Shown: positions 27,305-36,485 of the stretch, piece by piece
Layout: every line of letters begins with the position of its first letter
Numbering within the stretch: the stretch's first letter is position 1
From: Marinicella gelatinilytica
Lineage (GTDB): Bacteria; Pseudomonadota; Gammaproteobacteria; Xanthomonadales; Marinicellaceae
Assembly: GCF_026410405.1 (NCBI RefSeq)
Contig: NZ_JAPMLN010000008.1
Coordinates: 1 to 64,000 of the forward strand
Length of the DNA: 64,000 nt
Direction of reading: 5' to 3'
Notes under the pieces: generated by a model
The model's input: only the letters and a program-made list of their open reading frames with translations
Databases searched by the model: none
Told to the model about the DNA's origin: nothing
Position numbers and translations under genes: made by a program

Positions 27305-28646
27305 GAAATAAATCCTCGTAGCTGTTTTTGAAGGTTTGAACATCCTGCCATTGATTGGGGCTGATAAAGTGATTTTTGTAGAAATCGTGGATACTCAGGC
27401 CACAAGCGTCAGGAAATACGCGATAATCTTTTAAACAGTAATCAATCATTAAGGGGCTGTCGCTACCACAGCGCATGCCTAAATCACATAAATACAGATG
27501 GGTGGCGGCATTGAGAGGTTCCGAGTACCACCTGGTAGCACTGATATTATTGGCTTCCAGCACCATATCCACCGGCGTAATGCGTTGGTTTTTGGCTTCA
27601 CCGCCACGGCTGTAGCCACTGCCTATGTAACGCCCGTTTTCAAAGCCGACGACCGTAATCAGCGCTTCATAAAACACTTCACCGTATGATGTATTAAAGT
27701 AGCTGAAAAGTTGTTGGTCAATGGCAGCAAAGGTATTTCTGTGTTGTTGAGCTAATTCGGGATTAATAACTTTTTGTTCTTGGCGTAAATTTTGTAAGCG
27801 TCTTAATTCTTTATTAATGTGCGATATTTCTGTGATGGTTGCCTGGTCAATAGACTCATCGGTCTCAGCCGGATCGGGTAAATCAAATAATAATTGGTTT
27901 TGTTGTGATTCGAGCTGATTAATTTGGTTATTAATATCTGTCATCTCTAGTTCACTTAAGCTGTCTTCGCCCTCAAGCACCTGTTCCAGCGCTTTGTAGC
28001 TTTGTTGCCATTGCAGGCTTATTTTAATGACATTTTTAAGTTCAATTTCGTGAGGTGTTTGAGTGGCTGTGTTATTTAATCGGTGCTCAATGGATTCAGT
28101 GATACCACTTATTAAAGTCGGTTGGTCTTTGTTTTTAACATCAAAGTCACCATAGGTCTGCCATAAAGCTAAACACTTATCATGCCATTGTTTGAGAAGT
28201 GTTTGTTGTTCAGCGGTGATGGCTGGCTTTTCGTTATCACCATAATCCGGACTGTCATAATAACGATAAGAACTGCCGACAAGAGTGGTTAAATCAGCCT
28301 GCATGCCCTTTGTTTGCCATTGATAAAAAATGGGCTGGCAGGTTTTGGCATCTTTGAGTTGGTAATAAATATCGAGGTAACTGAGTTGCTCGATATCGTT
28401 TTGACTGGCTTTTTTGGTTTCTTCAGTGGTGGAAATAAGTTTTTTATCAGGTTGTTCTATCGTCGACTTTTGGTGCTCAGTTTGTGTGGATTCAGTGTCT
28501 ACCCGACTAACCACATTGGCCCGGCTGTCAATTTGCTGTTGTTTGACGTCTTTTTGATCTAACTGATATTTTAATAAAATCAAGGCAGCAATCACCATTA
28601 ACACAAGAAAGCCGTAGAATAAATATGCCAGTAGTTTTTGACCCAT
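27297..28646 (-). CDS. Membrane-anchored hypothetical protein with coiled coil
   Basis: 449 residues. One N-terminal transmembrane helix (about 7-26), low-complexity linker (about 35-85), soluble domain, a coiled-coil segment at about 230-295 (INNQINQLESQQNQLLF, then EISHINKELRRLQNLRQEQK), and a C-terminal region with paired Cys (CDLGMRCG; DACGLSIHDFYKNHF) like that of the downstream gene. The two genes overlap and form an operon. Probably periplasmic; function unknown. Confidence 0.6.
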   Translation of the reverse strand: MGQKLLAYLFYGFLVLMVIAALILLKYQLDQKDVKQQQIDSRANVVSRVDTESTQTEHQKSTIEQPDKKLISTTEETKKASQNDIEQLSYLDIYYQLKDAKTCQPIFYQWQTKGMQADLTTLVGSSYRYYDSPDYGDNEKPAITAEQQTLLKQWHDKCLALWQTYGDFDVKNKDQPTLISGITESIEHRLNNTATQTPHEIELKNVIKISLQWQQSYKALEQVLEGEDSLSELEMTDINNQINQLESQQNQLLFDLPDPAETDESIDQATITEISHINKELRRLQNLRQEQKVINPELAQQHRNTFAAIDQQLFSYFNTSYGEVFYEALITVVGFENGRYIGSGYSRGGEAKNQRITPVDMVLEANNISATRWYSEPLNAATHLYLCDLGMRCGSDSPLMIDYCLKDYRVFPDACGLSIHDFYKNHFISPNQWQDVQTFKNSYEDLFHG

Positions 28647-28705
28647 GAATAACGCGTTGCAAAATAAGGTATTTTAACAGGCGTTGAGAATTTATGAAAT
28701 CCAAT

Positions 28706-28729
28706 AAAAAAGGCGTCCGGATGGACGCC
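28706..28729 (-). terminator. Terminator of the gene ending at 28754
   Basis: Seven-bp GC-rich stem GGCGTCC / GGACGCC (28712-28718, 28723-28729), followed on the minus strand by a U run. Confidence 0.75.
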
Positions 28730-28753
28730 CATGAATCTTATTAAAGATATTGC

Positions 28754-29932
28754 TTACAAGACCTTTTTACGGCTGCGACGAACTGTCATTAACGCCAATA
28801 TTCCGGTTAAGGTAACAATCCCCATCGGCGATAAAAATGGTACTGGTTGTGCCGAACCACCGGGTGTACCTCGACCAACCCAATTTGCACCGGCATCTGT
28901 CATGCCTGGTGGTAAATTGTTCAATAAACCGGCAGCACTTAAACTGGTTGGATCGGCGAAATCAGTCGTGCTTGTGTTGGCTTCATTTTCGGTCAAGCTA
29001 AAAGCAGCGAAGAACGTTAAGTAGCGGGTTTCACCGGGGTTAACTGGAACATCATAGCCAAAAGAAATATTGTCAGAGCCACCAAAACCCCGAGAGCCTT
29101 TCTCACCTTTTTCTTTATTTGCTGTAATACCTTGAGGCCCTCCACCGCCACCGAAGCTGGGGATCAATAAAGGTACGGGCTGAATACCTTGGGGACCACC
29201 AAAAACATGGGTAATAATCGGATCACTTGTGGCGACTCCGCCATATACATTGTTGTCAGAAGTAATCACCCAGTAATCACCACTATCAAATACACTATTA
29301 CCATTGGACGTATTCAGTGTGTAAGTTTCATTATCGGAACCCAAATTACCGCCCACTGCAGCCCGTGTGGTAATCATTGAGGCAGTTGGATTGTGTAAAG
29401 TATGAATAATGCGAATCAGTCGTTTATCTGTGTAGGCATAATATTGGCTACTGACTTCCAGACCGTTAGGCATGACATCAGGGTCAGTGGTGAGTGTGGT
29501 GCCGGTAATATCGACCACGCCATCGGTGTCGTTATAAGGGGCGCCATCAACAAAAATACCACCGTAACCATCAAAGGCATCATACAAAGAAGTGGTATAT
29601 CCGCTACCAAAAGAACCGGTGTTATTACTGCCACTCCAGCTGATGTTAAGTCCATATACACTGTAGTCACTGATTCCCATTGCTGCAGTGGCGCTGTTAT
29701 GAGAGACAGTTGCTGTGCCATTTAACATGGAGCTGGCATAAATGGTACTTTGGCAAAAATAATAGGCGTTAGTGGTTAAACTTGTTACGGCACTAGTGAC
29801 TGAAATGGTATAGCAAGCTGTGGTGGTTATACCTGCGCGGCCGCTGCCAATTCCCATTAAGCCTAATGTACCAGTTGCAGTGATAGAAGCGGCTTGTTTT
29901 AAGCGTGAAAAACCAGATGGTTTTGTTGACAT
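28754..29932 (-). CDS. Surface/secreted protein with IPTL-CTERM-like tail
   Basis: 392 residues, Thr/Ser/Gly/Asn-rich, with a twin-Arg-free hydrophobic N-terminus (about 12-35) that may act as a signal. Central beta-rich part with no recognised domain. The tail reads VPFLSPMGIVTLTGILALMTVRR: a VPxLxxxG-like motif, a transmembrane helix and a basic end, the tripartite layout of IPTL-CTERM sorting signals. Start at 29932 follows AAGGGGGA-type sequence. Single gene with its own terminator. Confidence 0.65.
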   Translation of the reverse strand: MSTKPSGFSRLKQAASITATGTLGLMGIGSGRAGITTTACYTISVTSAVTSLTTNAYYFCQSTIYASSMLNGTATVSHNSATAAMGISDYSVYGLNISWSGSNNTGSFGSGYTTSLYDAFDGYGGIFVDGAPYNDTDGVVDITGTTLTTDPDVMPNGLEVSSQYYAYTDKRLIRIIHTLHNPTASMITTRAAVGGNLGSDNETYTLNTSNGNSVFDSGDYWVITSDNNVYGGVATSDPIITHVFGGPQGIQPVPLLIPSFGGGGGPQGITANKEKGEKGSRGFGGSDNISFGYDVPVNPGETRYLTFFAAFSLTENEANTSTTDFADPTSLSAAGLLNNLPPGMTDAGANWVGRGTPGGSAQPVPFLSPMGIVTLTGILALMTVRRSRKKVL

Positions 29933-30002
29933 TTAAATTCCCCCTAAGATAGTCAATTTAAAGACATTATAAACGTGCTAAATTAATTACTGCAACATAT
30001 TC

Positions 30003-32237
30003 CTAAGTTTTATTTAATAATCCGGCTTGTTCAAGTCGATTAAAAATAGGTGCTAAGGGTTTTTCATAGCGCTGCCAACGGTTCACTGATTTCTGATAAA
30101 TGGGCTGCCTGACCTGAGTGACACTGGCTGTCCGCACAACATTCTTTTGGCGGTGAAAGTCAAGACAGTCAGCATGCCAGTCCAAACCCAATGCAGCAAT
30201 CAGTCGTCTACTGTGAAATTCAGGGTCAGCCACTAACTGTTCGTATTCAGTGACGATGATTCTGTCAGGAACCACCTGGTACCAATGTTGCATCACTCGG
30301 TCGTATTGAATCATACGCTCAGCAATATGATTTAAATCAAAGGCCCAGTTAATTTTGGAAAATTGAGTCATCCAGCATGACACGGCGACATCCCGCAAGT
30401 CGCGTTTGGCATGGATGATTTTGGCATTTGGGAAGAGCGTTAAAATCCAACCAATTTTGCTGTAGTTATCGGGCATTTTATCGACCACGCGAAGGATATT
30501 TTTAGCATCGCCGATGAGTTTTTTTATTTGTTGTAAATGCCCCTTGGCCATATTTTTTAAACCATTTTTCGTAATATGTTGCACCAAATCAAAAGGAGAG
30601 CCACCGGGGTGATTAGCAGCAGCGGGAAGTTGATTAAAACTTTGGCCGATAAGTGGCTGTTCGCCGATACCAATGATATGTGGATGGGCATTGAAAATCT
30701 GTTCGGTTAGCGTGGTGCCGCTTCTCGGCATACCAATAATAAAAACCGGTTGTTCGCTGTCACTGCCAGTGGCGGTAAGACGTTTAAAGTAATCGCCATC
30801 AAAGGTCTCGATAACACGGTCTATGTATTGTCGGTATTTGTTAGGATCATAGGCTTTCTGGGTTTTTTCGTTATAGCTTAGTTTGTATTGGTTGGCTGAT
30901 TGAATGTGTTGGGCAGCTTTGACATAGTCACCCATGCCATCGTAAAAATAACCCAGACCAGTGTGCAATTGGGCTTGAGCACCTTCTCGAATGCTGCTTT
31001 GTTGTAACAATGACTGCATGGTTTCGGCATGCTGTGGTTTGAGTTTCTTTTTCTGGGTTACGGCCAGACCACTGAGCGCGGGGATGCAACGAGCGTTTTT
31101 TTCAATGGCGATTTCAAACTGCTCTCGAGCGACCTCTAAATTGCCACCGGCTTCTAAAGCATGGCCATAAGCTGCATGAATTCGAGCCGCCCCATCATTC
31201 GATGTGATAATTGTTTCATAATCAGCAAAACAGGCAGACATATTCACCTGTTCCATATAGATTTTAGCGCGGGTTAACAGCGCTTCATTGTTTTCAGGAT
31301 CCTTGTCGATGACTTGGTTGATGGCCGTTAAGGCATCGTCTTGCAGGCCGGCTTCCAGTAATACCTGGGCGTGTCCACATTGAGCTTTAATATTGGCCGG
31401 GTCTTGTTGTAGAGCCAAATGATACCAATGGTCTGCCTGCTTAATGTCACTGACTTTCAACCAATTACCGGCGATGCCGTTCAGTAAATCCACATGCTTT
31501 GGGTTAAGCTCATAAGCATCAGCAAAGGCATCCATGGCCTCATCAAAATGCTCTAATTCGGTTAAACAGCGACCTAAGTGAAATAGGGCATCAACATCTT
31601 TAGGGTTGATTTCTACCGCGCGGCGGCTGTGCTCAAGGGCCTCATCTAAGCGGCCAATTGTCAATAATAACCAGCCTAAGTTACTGAGCGCTGCTGTGTA
31701 TTCGGGGTTAAGTTCAAGTGTTTTCTGATAATGATGAATGGCTTTTTGAGTTTGCCCGCTTTGACGGAAGGCATCTGCCAACCCCAGATGCAGGTGGGCT
31801 TGTTTGGGGTAATCTTTAAGTAGCTTATATAGGCGTTTAATGGCTGTTTTAAAACGTTTAAGAGAGAGTTCAGTGCATGCGAGGTTATAAATGGCAGGAG
31901 AGTAATTAGGTTGCTTTTTCACAGCTTTTAGTAAATGTTGATATGCCTTTTTAGTATCACCATGGCGTCGCAGGGCTTCACCATAGTTACTGTGATAGCG
32001 CGCATCATTGGGTTTCATGGCTGCAGATTTGGCCAGAAAAAATAAACTATCTTCAATATCATTGTTGAGTAAGCGTGCTAAACCATTTATCTGCCAGTAC
32101 TCAGAATATTGTTCTATATGTTTGTCTTTACAAGCGGCCAATAGACTGATGGCACCTTGCGTATCCTGTTGCTGCAAACGCTGTTGGGCTGCATGAATGA
32201 CTTGTTCAGTTGATACCAGGGTTGAATCTTGAGTCAT
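30003..32237 (-). CDS. TPR-repeat sulfotransferase-family protein
   Basis: 744 residues from the ATG at 32237 (MTQDSTLVS); the open frame extends to 32483 but the extra 82 residues look non-coding. About ten TPR repeats fill residues 10-430 (for example YSPAIYNLACTEL; HLGLADAFRQSGQTQKAIHHY). A sulfotransferase domain follows from about 485, with the PAPS-binding GMPRSGTTLTEQ loop and a later KMPDNYSKIGWI / RDLRDVAVSCW segment (3'-phosphate site). Likely transfers sulfate to a protein or glycan; acceptor unknown. Divergent from pxpABC. Confidence 0.87.
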   Translation of the reverse strand: MTQDSTLVSTEQVIHAAQQRLQQQDTQGAISLLAACKDKHIEQYSEYWQINGLARLLNNDIEDSLFFLAKSAAMKPNDARYHSNYGEALRRHGDTKKAYQHLLKAVKKQPNYSPAIYNLACTELSLKRFKTAIKRLYKLLKDYPKQAHLHLGLADAFRQSGQTQKAIHHYQKTLELNPEYTAALSNLGWLLLTIGRLDEALEHSRRAVEINPKDVDALFHLGRCLTELEHFDEAMDAFADAYELNPKHVDLLNGIAGNWLKVSDIKQADHWYHLALQQDPANIKAQCGHAQVLLEAGLQDDALTAINQVIDKDPENNEALLTRAKIYMEQVNMSACFADYETIITSNDGAARIHAAYGHALEAGGNLEVAREQFEIAIEKNARCIPALSGLAVTQKKKLKPQHAETMQSLLQQSSIREGAQAQLHTGLGYFYDGMGDYVKAAQHIQSANQYKLSYNEKTQKAYDPNKYRQYIDRVIETFDGDYFKRLTATGSDSEQPVFIIGMPRSGTTLTEQIFNAHPHIIGIGEQPLIGQSFNQLPAAANHPGGSPFDLVQHITKNGLKNMAKGHLQQIKKLIGDAKNILRVVDKMPDNYSKIGWILTLFPNAKIIHAKRDLRDVAVSCWMTQFSKINWAFDLNHIAERMIQYDRVMQHWYQVVPDRIIVTEYEQLVADPEFHSRRLIAALGLDWHADCLDFHRQKNVVRTASVTQVRQPIYQKSVNRWQRYEKPLAPIFNRLEQAGLLNKT

Positions 32238-32394
32238 GACGAGTATCTGTGTCAAAAGTTTTATAGTAATGATTTTCAAACAAAATAAGAAGTGATTTTT
32301 ATCAGCTTTGTTAAATGGATAGTTGTTGGTATATTTAAACACTTTCAGAGGTTGTGATAAAATCAATGATAGAGAACCAACCGATGAGGCGATT

Positions 32395-33144
32395 ATGGAT
32401 ATTAACTGTGACTTAGGTGAATATGAGCGACTTTCAGAGTCGAACATGGACAGTCTTATAATGCCGTTTATCAGTACGTGCAATATTGCCTGCGGTGGTC
32501 ACGCGGGTAATGAAATCACCATGCAACACACTGTATTATTGGCCAAACAATATGACGTGGCCATTGGTGCTCACCCCAGTTATCCGGATCCGGTTAATTT
32601 CGGACGCCAAAGTATGGACTTACGACATCAGCAGTTATATGAAATATTATCAGAGCAAATTCATGTGTTAAAGAGCATCGCTAAGCAACAAGGCATGTTG
32701 TTACATCATGTGAAGCCCCACGGCGCACTTTATAATGATGCTGCTGATGATTTGAGAATCGCTCAAGTGATTGCTCAAGTGATTGCCGATGTTGATAAAA
32801 GACTGAAGTTCTATGGTCAAGCGCATTCTGCCATGGCGGAAGCGGCTAAACTGCTTGACATTTGTTTTGTGCCGGAAGCTTTTATTGATCGCCGTTATTT
32901 AAGCCAGCATCGTTTGGTGCCTCGTATCCATCGAGACGCACTGATTGAAACGGTTAGTGAGCAAATCAAACAAGCCCGGTATTTAATCACACAAAAGGGA
33001 CTTTATGGGCATGATGGTCAATGGTTGTCCGTAGATTGTCAAAGTTTGTGTTTACACGGTGATCAACCTAATGCTTTAGACACAGCCAAGGCCATGGATG
33101 AGTTATTAAAACAGTTGGATGTGAGGAAATCCAAACCTCAATGA
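32395..33144 (+). CDS. pxpA: 5-oxoprolinase subunit A (LamB/YcsF family)
   Basis: 249 residues from the ATG at 32395, which has GAGG upstream and begins with the family's MDINCDLGE; the frame back to 32323 is not needed. NIACGGHAG, GAHPSYPD, HHVKPHGALYND and PEAFIDRRY are all family hallmarks. Works with PxpB and PxpC in ATP-dependent opening of 5-oxoproline (pyroglutamate) to glutamate. First of three genes joined by 4-bp overlaps. Confidence 0.95.
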   Translation: MDINCDLGEYERLSESNMDSLIMPFISTCNIACGGHAGNEITMQHTVLLAKQYDVAIGAHPSYPDPVNFGRQSMDLRHQQLYEILSEQIHVLKSIAKQQGMLLHHVKPHGALYNDAADDLRIAQVIAQVIADVDKRLKFYGQAHSAMAEAAKLLDICFVPEAFIDRRYLSQHRLVPRIHRDALIETVSEQIKQARYLITQKGLYGHDGQWLSVDCQSLCLHGDQPNALDTAKAMDELLKQLDVRKSKPQ

Positions 33145-33809
33145 AGCCTTTACAAGTCAATTATGTGCAAGCCAATGGTGATTGCGCGATACTCATATAT
33201 TTTAAACGGCACCCTCAGTTCAAGCTTAGGTTACACGCTTTGGCAAAATATATTCGGGCACAACACATATTTGGTGTTGTTGAAGTGGTACCGGCTTTTG
33301 ATAGTTTAATGTTGGTATTTAATCAGCCCAGCGGTGTTGATGATAAGCTAATGGTGTCGGTTAAAGAAGCCTGTGTGCAAAGTCTTGGTATTAATGTGAA
33401 GCCTCAGCTACATGAAATTCCGGTTTGTTATCATCCGGATTTAGCCGCTGATTTAGAGACTGTTTTAAAGCAAACTGGCTTAACGTTAGAGCAATTAATA
33501 ACTGTACACTCAGAGCCAACATACACAGTTGATTTTTTAGGTTTTTTACCCGGTTTTGCCTATATTGATGGTTTGCCGACGCAACTCAATATCCCAAGAA
33601 AATCAAAAACGAGTCAAAACACACCGGCGGGTAGCATAGCCATTGCTAATCGACAAACCGGTATTTATGCACTGGATAGCCCGGGTGGTTGGCATGTGAT
33701 TGGCCGCACGCCGATTAAATTGATTGATTGGCAAACGGCACACAATATAATTTATCAACCACTGGATCAAATTCGTTTTAAAGCCATGAGTTATGATGCC
33801 TTTATATGA
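33141..33809 (+). CDS. pxpB: 5-oxoprolinase subunit B (KipI family)
   Basis: 222 residues, carboxyltransferase C/D-type domain. HEIPVCYHPDLAADLE, VDFLGFLPGFAYIDGLP, RKSKTSQNTPAGSIAIA and SPGGWHVIGRTP are the family signatures. Overlaps pxpA and pxpC by 4 bp each, so stoichiometric translation is expected. Confidence 0.95.
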   Translation: MKPLQVNYVQANGDCAILIYFKRHPQFKLRLHALAKYIRAQHIFGVVEVVPAFDSLMLVFNQPSGVDDKLMVSVKEACVQSLGINVKPQLHEIPVCYHPDLAADLETVLKQTGLTLEQLITVHSEPTYTVDFLGFLPGFAYIDGLPTQLNIPRKSKTSQNTPAGSIAIANRQTGIYALDSPGGWHVIGRTPIKLIDWQTAHNIIYQPLDQIRFKAMSYDAFI

Positions 33810-34672
33810 GTATCGTCATAAATAAAGCCGGGTTTCTCACCACTATTCAAGATGGTGGGCGAACCGGTTATGCGCACATTGGTATCCCAAAGTCAGGTTT
33901 TATGGACCGTTTGGCGGCACATGTGGCAAATAAAATGCTTGAGAATGATCCGAATGCAGCATTATTGGAAGTGGATGTGGTCGGTATCATATTAACAACA
34001 GAGGTCGATTGTTCGGTGGCCATAGCAGGTGCTAAGGCGATTGTGCACATTAATCAGGAACCCAACGATACCACGCAGCCGATTCATTTAAAGCAAGGTG
34101 ATCAGCTCGAAATTAAGCCCTTAACACAAGGTATGTGGACTTATTTGGCATTTGCCGGTGGCTTATGTTGTGAATCAGTTCTGGGAAGTTGTTCAACCTT
34201 AACTGTGGCAAAATTAGGTGGATATGAAGGAAGACGTTTGTACAATAACGACCGAATTATTTTACAGGCACCCAGGCACATTCACGGGCAAAAAAAACCA
34301 ATGTATAAAAGACCACCACATAATACCATTCACTGTTTAGCGGCTACTGCCGGGCCGGAATTTGACCTATTTACAAAAGCAGCGCAACGCCAAATTTTTC
34401 AAACCGCGTTTACTATGACTGAACATATCAGTCGCCAAGGTATGAAAATAACCGGTGTAAAATTGGACATTAAAACAAAAACTGACGTTCACAGTACAGG
34501 TTTGGTGCCGGGCAGTTTACAAGTTACGCCCGGTGGAGAGTACATTGTTACCCATCGCGATAGCCAAACCACCGGAGGTTATCCGCGACCCATCATACTT
34601 AACCAGCAGGCACTGAACCAATTGGCTCAAGTCAGACCGGGCGAGCAAATCTATTTTTATAAAGACCTTTGA
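33806..34672 (+). CDS. pxpC: 5-oxoprolinase subunit C (biotin-dependent-carboxylase-like)
   Basis: 288 residues, KipA / urea amidolyase-related family. TTIQDGGRTGYAHIGIPKSG at the N-terminus, ANKMLENDPNAALLEV, GPEFDLF and the QTTGGYPRP end are typical. Third subunit of 5-oxoprolinase. Last gene of the operon. Confidence 0.95.
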   Translation: MSIVINKAGFLTTIQDGGRTGYAHIGIPKSGFMDRLAAHVANKMLENDPNAALLEVDVVGIILTTEVDCSVAIAGAKAIVHINQEPNDTTQPIHLKQGDQLEIKPLTQGMWTYLAFAGGLCCESVLGSCSTLTVAKLGGYEGRRLYNNDRIILQAPRHIHGQKKPMYKRPPHNTIHCLAATAGPEFDLFTKAAQRQIFQTAFTMTEHISRQGMKITGVKLDIKTKTDVHSTGLVPGSLQVTPGGEYIVTHRDSQTTGGYPRPIILNQQALNQLAQVRPGEQIYFYKDL

Positions 34673-34999
34673 ATTAATCTTGGTCGGTGGAAAAAAGCCA
34701 ACAGTAGGGTTTTCTAAAGCAGCTAAAATTCCACTAATCACCAATAGTAGGCACCTCGAGGCGACGCAGAAAACGCAGTCTAATACGCCGTTATTAGCAA
34801 GCTTTCTAACGCCGAATGGTGGGATTTAGACGACCTTCCAAAGGCCCTGCTTTTGGGTTTAACTCGATTCACGATTAATTCAAAGGTCTCTTATAGTAAT
34901 TAAGTAACCATACATTTATTTTTGTTAAAACCTGTTGCGCAAAGCTTTTGATCAAGTTAGCCAAATTGATTGTGATTGAAAAAATAACTGGTTATAATA
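34673..34999. other. Intergenic region without a recognisable gene
   Basis: 327 bp after pxpC. Short open frames on the minus strand are not gene-like, and no clear terminator hairpin was found. The block around 34740-34860 is more GC-rich than its surroundings and may be an old repeat, but no second copy was seen in the window. Confidence 0.4.
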
Positions 35000-35026
35000 A
35001 TGAAAAGTTATAACAGGGGGGAATCT

Positions 35027-35902
35027 GTGAAATTTAAAATATTTTTAATCGCTATCGTATTGTTTTTTTCCGGCATATTAGCCGCTCAGAGCCAGGACAA
35101 TGCCAGTCAAATTGTAACAACCAAACACCTCACGCCTTTGCCGGAAATCCAACATAGTCTTAAGTTGGCCAGCGGAATAATCATTTATGATAATGGTCCG
35201 TTGGTAAACAGCCCGGGTACCGGTGTGGGTGGAATGGATGAAAGTGTTCTACAAAAAACCAGTTTAGGCATGGATACCTTAGGTTTTGGGCACCAGGTCA
35301 GTACCGGCTATCGTGTTGCAGATGATTTTGTGGTACCAGCTGCGGGATGGAATATAGGTCAAATAGAGTTTTTTGCTTATGAAACAGGAGAAACAGCGTC
35401 TACCATTACTTTAGTCAACTTACAAATTTGGGATGGCCCACCCGGACAATCTGGTAGTCAAGTTGTTTTCGGCGATACCGTCACCAATATAATGAGTCAA
35501 ACCGCACCAGCCAATATCTTGCGTGTTACTGAAACCGATAGTGGAGCAGACAATAGTCGCCAAATAGCGGTTAGTGTTGTTGATGTTAATATAAATTTAC
35601 CGGCAGGTACATACTGGCTGGATTGGCAAAGTGAAGGGTCCGGTAATTCGGGTCTCTGGGCGCCACCAATCACAATGACCGGCAATACCACCACCGGGAA
35701 TGCCGTACGTTCGTCGGATAACGGTGTTACTTATGAACCCATTGAAGACAGCGGTACTTTAACACCACAAGGCTTACCATTTATTATATATGGACAATCA
35801 TCCGGTGCTACAGCAACGTCAGTGCCAAGTTTAAACTTTTGGGGAATATTGGTGTTGTTATTGTTATTGGTTATTTTTAGCCAACAGTATTTGCGTCAAT
35901 AG
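35027..35902 (+). CDS. Secreted protein with IPTL-CTERM-like tail
   Basis: 291 residues from the GTG at 35027, chosen because a very strong Shine-Dalgarno (AGGGGGGAA) ends 4-5 nt before it and a signal peptide (KFKIFLIAIVLFFSGILAA) starts there. The ATG at 35000 would place that Shine-Dalgarno inside the gene. Beta-rich middle (ADDFVVPAAGWNIGQIEFFA) resembling lectin-like secreted modules, then VPSLNFWGILVLLLLLVIF and a short basic end: the IPTL-CTERM tripartite layout. Function unknown. Confidence 0.7.
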   Translation: MKFKIFLIAIVLFFSGILAAQSQDNASQIVTTKHLTPLPEIQHSLKLASGIIIYDNGPLVNSPGTGVGGMDESVLQKTSLGMDTLGFGHQVSTGYRVADDFVVPAAGWNIGQIEFFAYETGETASTITLVNLQIWDGPPGQSGSQVVFGDTVTNIMSQTAPANILRVTETDSGADNSRQIAVSVVDVNINLPAGTYWLDWQSEGSGNSGLWAPPITMTGNTTTGNAVRSSDNGVTYEPIEDSGTLTPQGLPFIIYGQSSGATATSVPSLNFWGILVLLLLLVIFSQQYLRQ

Positions 35903-36158
35903 TCAAACTAAATTTCCGGATACAAAAAAGTCACAAAGGTACTTTTTTAGTGATTGAAATGTTTTTTATGACGTCCCGAAGCGGGACATATTAAGACGTG
36001 AGTTTATGACAGTTTTGTCGATTTGAATGAACTTCATCGCAGTACTGATGAGAAGAGCATGTTAATAAGAAGTTATCTCTAATTCAAAGACCATATTTAT
36101 CCCAAGTTTATTTTCACATAAGTCATTAAATTAAGTACAATACGCACCTCAATCAATG

Positions 36159-36424
36159 CGCCCGTAGCTCAGCTGGATGGCAAAGTTGATTCGTTTGTCT
36201 TCTTTGGCTAAAGCCAAAACCGCCAAACGAATGATTGTTGTTGGAAGTCTCAGGTTCGCCTCGGCTCACCATTCGACTTTATTGCTTAGAACCGGTTGGT
36301 CGGGAGTTCAACTAAATCGGCAGGACTGCCGATTTGAACGCACTTTAGTGCGGCCCGAAGGGCGAAGTGCATGGATGCACTGAGTAATCTCTCCGGGCTC
36401 GTCGGAACGACGACTTGTTTGAAG
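36159..36424 (+). pseudogene. tRNA-Arg(UCG) copy 1, interrupted in D-arm and T-loop
   Basis: Begins with the intact tRNA 5' end (GCGCCCGTAGCTCAGCTGGA), then about 94 extra bases replace the D/anticodon region. It rejoins at GAACCGGTTGGTCGGGAGTT (36289), is broken again by a 75-bp insert (36312-36386) in the T-loop, and ends CTCTCCGGGCTCGTC instead of the normal acceptor end with CCA. Cannot fold as a normal tRNA. Confidence 0.8.
36312..36386 (+). repeat. 75-bp four-hairpin insert, copy 1
   Basis: Consecutive perfect stems: AATCGGCA/TGCCGATT (loop GGAC), CGCAC/GTGCG (loop TTTA), GCCC/GGGC (loop GAA), AGTGCA/TGCACT (loop TGGA). Identical to the insert at 36545-36619. Confidence 0.8.
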
Positions 36425-36485
36425 ATGAGACTTAAAAGTGTTAATTTTACTTTGAAAAATAAAATATAATACGCAAAAGAGCAAT

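Noticed and set aside
32238-32483. 82-residue N-terminal extension of the TPR-sulfotransferase
   Set aside because: Overlaps the pxpA promoter region and start, lacks domain character; internal ATG at 32237 fits better.
36177-36383. 68-codon open frame across the first interrupted tRNA
   Set aside because: It reads through tRNA and hairpin sequence; not a gene.
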